Source: Oscillospiraceae bacterium | Lineage (GTDB): Bacteria; Bacillota; Clostridia; Oscillospirales; Oscillospiraceae | DNA length: 64,000 bases | Direction: 5' to 3' | Assembly: GCA_902779945.1 (NCBI GenBank) | Contig: CACZDN010000008.1 | Location: 62,001 to 126,000, forward strand | Shown: positions 56,747-62,443 of the stretch, in pieces | How positions within the stretch are numbered: the stretch's first letter is position 1 | Layout: each line of letters begins with the position of its first letter | The notes under the pieces: model-generated | Database searches by the model: none | The model's input: only the letters and a program-made list of their open reading frames with translations | What the model was told of the DNA's origin: nothing | Position numbers and translations under genes: made by a program

Positions 56747-57505
56747 TTAAATAAAAAGAATCATCAGCGTATCCGAAATCAGATGAGCAGCGCCGTGAGC
56801 GATCATGGCATAGCCGATCCCGTATTTACGATACAGACAGCCAAAGCACAGCCCCAGCCCGCCGTTGAACAAAAAACACCGGAACAGCAGCAGCGGGGTC
56901 AATGCCGTCATGGCCATTGTGCCGGGAAGATGCCCTGCCGCAAACAACAATGCGGAGATAAGATTGGCTGCGGCGAATACCCCCGCCGGCGGCTCTTTTT
57001 CATTTTTACGGAACAGCTTCGAAATAACAAGTACCAGCAAAGACATGAGGAACAGCCGCATCATGACCTCCTCAACCACGCCGCCGACCAGCAGGCCGGC
57101 AATGATTTTCGGCAATCCCGGAGCTGTATGATACATATCATTTACCCAGCGGCTGTACGAGCCGAATATCAGTTTGTCGCCGGGGAATAAACACAAGGCG
57201 GCGATGACCGCAATCACCGTTGTCGGCACGACAGCGTTTTTTTCAAATCGGAATTCCTTCCATAAACCGACCTTCCCGGAAACAATCAGCCCGATCGCGG
57301 CAAGCATAACGCCAAATACGATGCCATACTGGACCGCAGCGCTGCGCGCCAGCATTTCGGTTGTCATACCCTGTTCCTGCAATTGCCGCAGCATCTCCTG
57401 TGAAAACGCTTCCGGGAGATAGAATCCGGTACAATATCCTCCGATCAGGCCGCTGATCAAAACAAAAAGCAGAAACTTCCAGTTGCGTTTTACAGTGTCT
57501 CTCAT
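56747..57505 (-). CDS. CPBP family intramembrane metalloprotease (CAAX/Abi type)
   Basis: A 252-residue membrane protein with about seven helices. The protease motifs are present: GGVVEEVMMRLFLMSLLV (EExxxR) near residue 144, LLFAAGHLPGTMAM with the first His, and IAHGAAHLISD with the second. Bacterial members often serve in bacteriocin self-immunity or peptide processing. It is 39 bases downstream of the sdpI-like gene on the same strand, in a locus with a double-glycine-leader peptide. The stop codon is formed by the target duplication of element A9. Confidence 0.88.
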   Translation of the reverse strand: MRDTVKRNWKFLLFVLISGLIGGYCTGFYLPEAFSQEMLRQLQEQGMTTEMLARSAAVQYGIVFGVMLAAIGLIVSGKVGLWKEFRFEKNAVVPTTVIAVIAALCLFPGDKLIFGSYSRWVNDMYHTAPGLPKIIAGLLVGGVVEEVMMRLFLMSLLVLVISKLFRKNEKEPPAGVFAAANLISALLFAAGHLPGTMAMTALTPLLLFRCFLFNGGLGLCFGCLYRKYGIGYAMIAHGAAHLISDTLMILFI

Positions 57506-57544
57506 GCAGAGCTCCTCCTCGCTCCCGCTTGGTTTACGCGAAGC

Positions 57545-58189
57545 TCACAGCCCCTTCCTGGCGTGCAGCCAGTAGGAATATATGCAGGGCACAAGCACCA
57601 TGATCAGGGGCAGGCCAAGCAGCCATGGAGCCGAAACAAAGCGTGTCAGACCGAATACAATGATCAGGATACCGCAGATCATCCACAGGTATCCGGCGAG
57701 ACGATGCGTCCGATTCCAGTTTTCCTCGTTTGCGAGCGTCCAGGGGATCTTGATCCCGATCGTGTAGTTCTGCCTCGCTTTTGGCAGATAGTTTCCGACG
57801 ACGATGAACAGCAGACCTAACAGCAGCTCACTGAAAAAGGTGATGTCCAGTTCATAGCCCAGATTGGCGGGGTACATGACAGCAGCGACGTAAAGAGAGA
57901 CGACCGGAACAATCCACAGCATGAGCGAGAACATCCGGGGACTGATGTTCTGCCTTTTCGGGTCATGCGATGTGACAAATGCGCAGAGCCAGAGTACAGC
58001 CAGAAGAAACGCCGGGATTCCAAACACCGCAAATGCCTTGCCGCTGAACCCGTCTGCCTCATTATTCAATCCGAAATGTGTCGCCATCATATCCGGCAGG
58101 CGATTCCAACAGATGATCCCGATCAGCGCGGGAAGAACCGTCACGATACTTGTGATGATCAACAGTTTCCTATTCTTTTTCAGCATCAA
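57545..58189 (-). CDS. sdpI: SdpI family immunity-type membrane protein
   Basis: A 214-residue protein with about six helices: a DUF1648 half (LLIITSIVTVLPALIGIICW, NRLPDMMATHFGLNNEADGF) and an SdpI half with ARQNYTIGIKIPWTLANEENWNRTHRLAGYL, the family hallmark. In Bacillus, SdpI protects against the SdpC toxin and relieves SdpR repression by holding SdpR at the membrane. Here the start overlaps the ArsR-type gene by 20 bases, the same order (sdpR-sdpI). GGAAAAAGAATAG-type ribosome site lies within the repressor gene. Confidence 0.88.
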   Translation of the reverse strand: MMLKKNRKLLIITSIVTVLPALIGIICWNRLPDMMATHFGLNNEADGFSGKAFAVFGIPAFLLAVLWLCAFVTSHDPKRQNISPRMFSLMLWIVPVVSLYVAAVMYPANLGYELDITFFSELLLGLLFIVVGNYLPKARQNYTIGIKIPWTLANEENWNRTHRLAGYLWMICGILIIVFGLTRFVSAPWLLGLPLIMVLVPCIYSYWLHARKGL

Positions 58190-58454
58190 AGCTGCCCCCT
58201 TTCAGTTCCGAGATCCACAGCATGATCTCCTCCAGCACGGATGTGTTTAACTGGTAGTAAATGAAGTTCTTTTCCCTGCTCTCAAAAATCAGGTCTGCCT
58301 GCTTTAGAATCTTGAGATGATAAGAGATCGTTGCACCCGTCATCTCAAAGTGCGATCCGATGTCTCCCGCAGAGAGAGGCCCTTGTTTCAACAGTTCAAG
58401 GATCTGTCGTCTCACCGGATCAGACAGGGCTTTAAACGTTTCCGCAAATGCCAT
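58170..58454 (-). CDS. sdpR: ArsR family repressor (SdpR-like)
   Basis: A 94-residue winged-helix repressor starting at ATG 58454 after AAGGAGGATCGG. Core: ETFKALSDPVRRQILELLKQ, GPLSAGDIGSHFEMTGATIS (recognition helix), YHLKILKQADLIFESREKNF. No metal-binding cysteine pair, so it is not a metal sensor. Followed by an SdpI-like gene, matching the Bacillus sdpRI operon. Two matching palindromes flank its promoter, so it is likely autoregulated. Confidence 0.9.
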   Translation of the reverse strand: MAFAETFKALSDPVRRQILELLKQGPLSAGDIGSHFEMTGATISYHLKILKQADLIFESREKNFIYYQLNTSVLEEIMLWISELKGGSFDAEKE

Positions 58455-58478
58455 CCCGATCCTCCTTCCCAAAAAGGA

Positions 58479-58498
58479 ATTTAGATAATTTTCTAAAT
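58479..58498. promoter_or_regulatory. SdpR operator candidate O1
   Basis: ATTTAGA-6 bases-TCTAAAT, a perfect 7-bp inverted repeat just downstream of the -10 box, covering the likely transcription start. Confidence 0.75.
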
Positions 58499-58500
58499 AC

Positions 58501-58529
58501 AATATACACCCTCAGCAGATTGCAGTCAA
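58501..58529 (-). promoter_or_regulatory. sdpRI-protease promoter
   Basis: On the minus strand TTGACT (58529-58524), 17 bases, TATATT (58506-58501). It is bracketed by the O1 and O2 palindromes. Confidence 0.85.
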
Positions 58530-58563
58530 GGGGCATTTAGAATAATTTCTAAATGCCCCTTGA
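58526..58563. promoter_or_regulatory. SdpR operator candidate O2 within a 16-bp perfect palindrome
   Basis: The arms TCAAGGGGCATTTAGA and TCTAAATGCCCCTTGA are perfect over 16 bp with a 6-base centre. The inner ATTTAGA-6-TCTAAAT equals O1. The lower arm includes part of the -35 box. Confidence 0.78.
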
Positions 58564-58668
58564 TCTGGATTGCCGCGAGGCTCCCGGCAAAGGGCAATGC
58601 CGTCGACCTGTTCTCCGGCAAACAGACGACAAATGGCAGGGCTTTTACACCCTGCCAAATCGCTTAAG

Positions 58669-58729
58669 CACAATCCGCCATCGGCGCCTCCCGGAATCTG
58701 CTCTTGCCGCACGATGCGGTGTCGCCTTG
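58669..58729. repeat. Family A remnant A13 (about 60 bp)
   Basis: TTAAGCACAATCCGCCATCGGC at the left and GCACGATGCGGTGTCGCC then TTGA at the right, with the centre and the outermost left bases deleted. It lies between the peptide gene and sdpR. Confidence 0.7.
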
Positions 58730-58751
58730 ACAGAAGCCCGCGCTGCGTTTT

Positions 58752-58883
58752 TTACCAGCCCCCGGTTGCACCGCCGTCGCGCGGCTCATCGGTGGTGGTG
58801 GGTTCATGGTCCGGGCCGAGAGTAAAAATCGGCATGATGCCGCCGGCGATCATTTCAAGTTCAGCTTCATTGAGCATTTTCAT
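58752..58883 (-). CDS. Double-glycine-leader peptide (candidate bacteriocin/RiPP precursor, 43 aa)
   Basis: ATG 58883 follows AAGGGAGATTCGT. The product begins MKMLNEAELEMIAGG, the classical double-glycine leader (LxxxELxxIxGG) cut by peptidase-containing ABC transporters. The predicted mature part is 28 residues: a hydrophobic start (IMPIFTLG), an acidic Thr/Pro middle (PDHEPTTTDEPRDG) and GATGGW at the end. It has no Cys, so lanthionines or sactionines are not possible. It lies about 300 bases upstream of sdpR-sdpI-CPBP on the same strand. No exporter is in the window. The leader call is good; the activity is inference. Confidence 0.65.
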   Translation of the reverse strand: MKMLNEAELEMIAGGIMPIFTLGPDHEPTTTDEPRDGGATGGW

Positions 58884-58932
58884 TTTTACGAATCTCCCTT
58901 TATATTCATGTGATCGATGTTGTTTTGTTAAG

Positions 58933-59027
58933 GCAACACCGCACAATCCGCCTGCGGCATCTCCTGGAAAATTTGCGCCCTGATTTCGTCACTTTTTCTT
59001 GAGGTACACAAAGTACATCTGCGAAAT
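58933..59027. repeat. Family A element A11 (3' truncated, GGTAC subtype)
   Basis: Starts GGCAACACCGCACAATCCGCC directly after TTAA (58929-58932) and breaks off after GAGGTACACAAAGTACATCTGC. No right end. It abuts the upstream region of the leader-peptide gene. The rest of 58884-59242 carries only the nucleotidase promoter. Confidence 0.82.
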
Positions 59028-59136
59028 CAAGGACAGCCTGAGAATAACATACGAAGTGTCACAGAAGATGCACACCGCAGCAGAAAGGGGCGTCGCTTGG
59101 GATTGCTGTTATTATACAACAAGGCAATCTTTTCTG

Positions 59137-59165
59137 TTGTCGTAAACAGCTGCTTGCTGTATAAT
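59137..59165 (+). promoter_or_regulatory. Promoter of the 5'-nucleotidase gene
   Basis: TTGTCG (59137-59142), 17 bases, TATAAT (59160-59165). Confidence 0.75.
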
Positions 59166-59242
59166 TATGTCAGCCTACTATTTGTCTGCAATCTGTACGG
59201 ACCCCGGGAAAGAATGAAGCTGTCAGGAAAGGAAATGCCTAT

Positions 59243-60943
59243 ATGAAAAGAAAACATCTTCTCTGTCTGCTGCTGGTTACGGTGCTGCTGTGCTGCGGCG
59301 TCTACGGGCAGGGTGCGGAGTCGTCTGCCGAGGCACCTGTGCCGGAGGCTCCGGGCCGGCGGACCATCCGCCTCTTTGAGACCAGCGATATTCACGGCTA
59401 TCTGCTGGACACCACCGGCGGAGAACAGGCTGAGTTTCAGTATAGGCTTGCCTGTATCGCCCAGATCGTGAACGAGGCCCGCGCCGACGGGCAATACGAC
59501 GATGTGCTGCTGGTCGACGGCGGTGACCTCTATCAGGGGATGCCTGTCTCGAACATGAGCAAGGGCGCTGCCATGATCGCCGCGCTGGATGCCATGGACT
59601 ATGACGCCGTGGTGCTTGGCAACCATGAGTTTGACTGGGGCGTGAGCGAATACTGTGCCGATGCGGACGCGACGCTCCCCGCCTACCGGATCGGCGATTT
59701 CGCCGGCGACCCGGAAATCCCCGTTCTGGCCTCCAATCTCTATTTCGCGGACACGCAGGAGCGCGTCCCCTTTACAAGAGACTATGTGATCGTGGAAAAA
59801 GCGGGACTGCACGTCGCGCTGATCGGTTATATTCCCGACTATTCCAACTCCATCATGCACGAGATGATCGCCCCCTATGCCATTCGGGAGGAGCTTTCCG
59901 CCCTCTCCCGGCGGGTGAAGGAGATCAATGCCGCCGAGCAGCCGGATGTGACCATCGTCATGGTCCACGCTGCGCCTGTGGAAGTGGCGTCGGCCCTCAG
60001 CCCGGAGGACGTGGACCTGGTCACCGGAGGCCACACGCACGAGGGGATTTACGGCGTGGCGGAGAGCGGCATCCCTTACATTCAGGGTGCCTGCTATGCC
60101 AAGGGCTATGCATCGGCCACCATCGTGATCGACGGGGATGGGGCTGTACACGTTGAGGAGCCGCGCTATACCTCCATCATCGGGGACAGAGAGGCGCTTT
60201 TCGACACGCCGGAGAATGCCGCTCATCTGGACCCCACGGTGCTCGCCATCTCCCGACAGGCCTGGGATGAGATCCGCGATGAAATGGACGAGGTGCTGGG
60301 CTATATCGACACGCCCCTTGAGGAGAACGGCTACGTCGGTCCCCGCGAAACCAGCGGCGGAAACTGGTACACCGGGATAATGCTGCGGGCGATGGCCTCC
60401 GACGGGGTCGTGGCAGCTTTTTATAACCACTACGGCTTCCGCGCCAATATCCCCATTCCCCCCGGGGAGAGCCGGTGTGACTTCACGGTAGGCGATGTCT
60501 TCGCGATCTCTCCTTTCAACAATTTCTGGATGATCTATGAGCTCACCGGCGAGGAGTTTGCCCGGCAGATCGAAAAGGGCTTTTGCCAGAGCAACCTCGG
60601 CGATCAGATGAGCGGGCTGACCTATACCTACATCAACCACGGCACCAAGGATCAGCCGGACATTGAGGTCGTCAGCATCACGCTTTCCGACGGGACGGAG
60701 GTAGACATCCACGACAGCCAGACCCTCTACCGGGTTTGCGTTACCAACTTCAGCGCCACGCTCCCCGGCAGTGTGTTTGAGGGCAAGGAGCCCGTGTATC
60801 CGGTATCCGAGGCGCCGGTCGACAACCTGACCATGATCCACTTTCTGCGTCTGGAGGCGCGGGACAACGAGGGCCGCATCGCAGTGGATACAAGTCCCCG
60901 CGGCACCTGCATCCGGGGAGAAATACCGGACCCGCCGGCGTGA
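59243..60943 (+). CDS. Secreted 5'-nucleotidase / metallophosphatase
   Basis: A 566-residue exported enzyme with an N-terminal signal (LLCLLLVTVLLCCGVYG; LLCC could serve as a lipobox). The N-terminal metallophosphatase domain has FETSDIHGYL, VLLVDGGDLYQG, VVLGNHEFDWG, VMVHAAP and TGGHTHEG, together forming the two-metal site. The C-terminal domain (~350-540: GNWYTGIMLRAMASDGVVAA, VGDVFAISPFNNFWMIYELT) binds the nucleotide base. It likely releases phosphate and nucleosides from extracellular nucleotides. GGAAAGGAAATGCCTAT precedes the ATG. Confidence 0.93.
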   Translation: MKRKHLLCLLLVTVLLCCGVYGQGAESSAEAPVPEAPGRRTIRLFETSDIHGYLLDTTGGEQAEFQYRLACIAQIVNEARADGQYDDVLLVDGGDLYQGMPVSNMSKGAAMIAALDAMDYDAVVLGNHEFDWGVSEYCADADATLPAYRIGDFAGDPEIPVLASNLYFADTQERVPFTRDYVIVEKAGLHVALIGYIPDYSNSIMHEMIAPYAIREELSALSRRVKEINAAEQPDVTIVMVHAAPVEVASALSPEDVDLVTGGHTHEGIYGVAESGIPYIQGACYAKGYASATIVIDGDGAVHVEEPRYTSIIGDREALFDTPENAAHLDPTVLAISRQAWDEIRDEMDEVLGYIDTPLEENGYVGPRETSGGNWYTGIMLRAMASDGVVAAFYNHYGFRANIPIPPGESRCDFTVGDVFAISPFNNFWMIYELTGEEFARQIEKGFCQSNLGDQMSGLTYTYINHGTKDQPDIEVVSITLSDGTEVDIHDSQTLYRVCVTNFSATLPGSVFEGKEPVYPVSEAPVDNLTMIHFLRLEARDNEGRIAVDTSPRGTCIRGEIPDPPA

Positions 60944-60989
60944 GCCCCGGCCACAGCAAACGCGTCTTCTGCTTCATGCAGCATACAGT

Positions 60990-61985
60990 AAGAAGCACCG
61001 GCCCGCAGCGGGGAGTTTTCCCTGCTGCGAACCGGCTTTCGGCCGTGCCGCCCGCGGGGGCCGTAACGGTGGTCAGAGCCGTGCAGCCGTCAAAGGCGCC
61101 CTCGGCGATGTCGCAGTCCTTCGGCAGGCGCAGCTGCGAAAGATTCGTGCAGTCGGCAAAGGCGCGCGCCCCGATGGCGCTGACGGTGTCGGGGACGTAG
61201 GCCGACGGGATGGAGCGGTTCCCCGCAAAGGCAGCTTCGCCGATCTTCGTCAGATTCAGCGGCAGGCTGAGCTCATAGGAACAGGGCTCCACGATCGACC
61301 AGGACACGGACTGGTAGCCGATGATGTTCAGGTTCTTGGAGGAGACAAGCATACTGTACTTTCCAACCGCCGTTTCCGATTTAGTGCCTTCTACTTTCCA
61401 TTCGTTCCGCTTCAGGACAAGGCCGCCCGCCCTGACCTCTGTGATGAGCGGAGCCTTCTTCGTCCCGTCATAGGCAAAGGCATTGTTGTCCAGTGTCACA
61501 TCGCTGAGCCGCACGGGATTGATCTGCCACAGAACCATCTGGGGGGAGGTGGTGCCGTCAGGCCATATCCAGCCCTGATCCAGAACAGCAAAGCCCGTGT
61601 AGTTTCCATCGTCAGTGGCGGAATAATCGCCTGCGACCGTGTAACCTTCGCCCGATACCACGCCCTGATGCTCCTTCCGGTCATAGGTGAAGGTCAGGCC
61701 CTGGGGGGCAGTTCGGCTATGCGCGCTTCCTGGCCGGGCGTGATCGTCTTGGGGTAACTGCTCTCGTCCTCGATGGTGAAGGTGATCGGGTCGGAGGACA
61801 CGACCGGGCCGTCCGGGAACAGCTCCTCAACGACAGCAGGGGGGAAGCTGCTGGTATTCACGACAGTCTCCACCCGGATCGTGACCTGATCGCCGACCTT
61901 GAGGCCGTTGACCTCGGTCAGCCCTGTGGCGAGGCTCTGTTCGACGGTCTGGGTCTCGCCATCCTCCAGCAGCGGTATCTCATTG
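60990..61985 (-). pseudogene. Broken surface protein gene (MBG-like and LRR_5 segments, frameshifted)
   Basis: Read on the minus strand, 61985-61710 encodes VEQSLATGLTEVNGLKVGDQ... to ...PGQEARIAELPP, then meets a stop in that frame. The continuation QGLTFTYDRKEHQGVVSGEG is in another frame; adding one C to the C6 run at 61703-61708 joins them. After that come VKPL-like MBG segments (LDNNAFAYDGTKKAPLITEV) and leucine-rich repeats of the BspA type (LTKIGEAAFAGNRSIPSAYV, SAIGARAFADCTNLSQLRLP). The 3' end fades into non-matching sequence near 60990, and the 5' end has a further frame break near 61987. No start codon or signal peptide is visible. Confidence 0.75.
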
Positions 61986-62046
61986 TTCCGTTTTCGTTTT
62001 CGCTTTTGTCAGTTCCTTCCTTGTGAGTGTTCCCGTGACAAGACGG

Positions 62047-62238
62047 TCAGCTTTCTTCGTGCTCCTGCGAGTCCTTGTCCTGCTCCGGCTTCTTTTTGCC
62101 GAGGATCGAGACGGCCGTGATGGCAATTCCGCCCGCAAAGACAGCCAGCCAGCTTTGCTTGACGCCCGCGTACATCAGAATAAACATGAGCAGGACCGAG
62201 ACCATGGCGATAATGGGGATGAGTTTTTTGGGTTCCAT
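62047..62238 (-). CDS. Small two-helix membrane protein (63 aa)
   Basis: Start at ATG 62238 after AAAGGAGAAGCTCTT. Two hydrophobic helices (LIPIIAMVSVLLMFILMYAG and SWLAVFAGGIAITAVSILG) and a charged tail KKKPEQDKDSQEHEES. No family recognised. It lies just upstream of the broken surface-protein gene on the same strand. Confidence 0.65.
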   Translation of the reverse strand: MEPKKLIPIIAMVSVLLMFILMYAGVKQSWLAVFAGGIAITAVSILGKKKPEQDKDSQEHEES

Positions 62239-62301
62239 AAGAGCTTCTCCTTTTCTGTAAATGTTGTAAATGCTGACAGGGCTGAAGCGAGTTTGCCTTA
62301 G

Positions 62302-62443
62302 GGCAACACCGCACAATCCGCCATCGGCGCCTCCCGGAAAAATTGTGCTCTGATTTTGTCACTTTTTCTTGCAATACACAAAGTATTCCTGCGAAAACCG
62401 ATTTTTCTCGGAATCCGCTCTCGCCGAATTATGCGGTGTTGCC
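62302..62443. repeat. Family A element A12 (142 bp, TTAG target duplication)
   Basis: Ends GGCAACACCGCACAATCCGCC and GCCGAATTATGCGGTGTTGCC. TTAG flanks both sides (62298-62301 and 62444-62447). The right TTAG provides the TAA stop of the minus-strand gene that ends at 62444. A stretch of about 17 bp before the right part is deleted. Confidence 0.9.
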
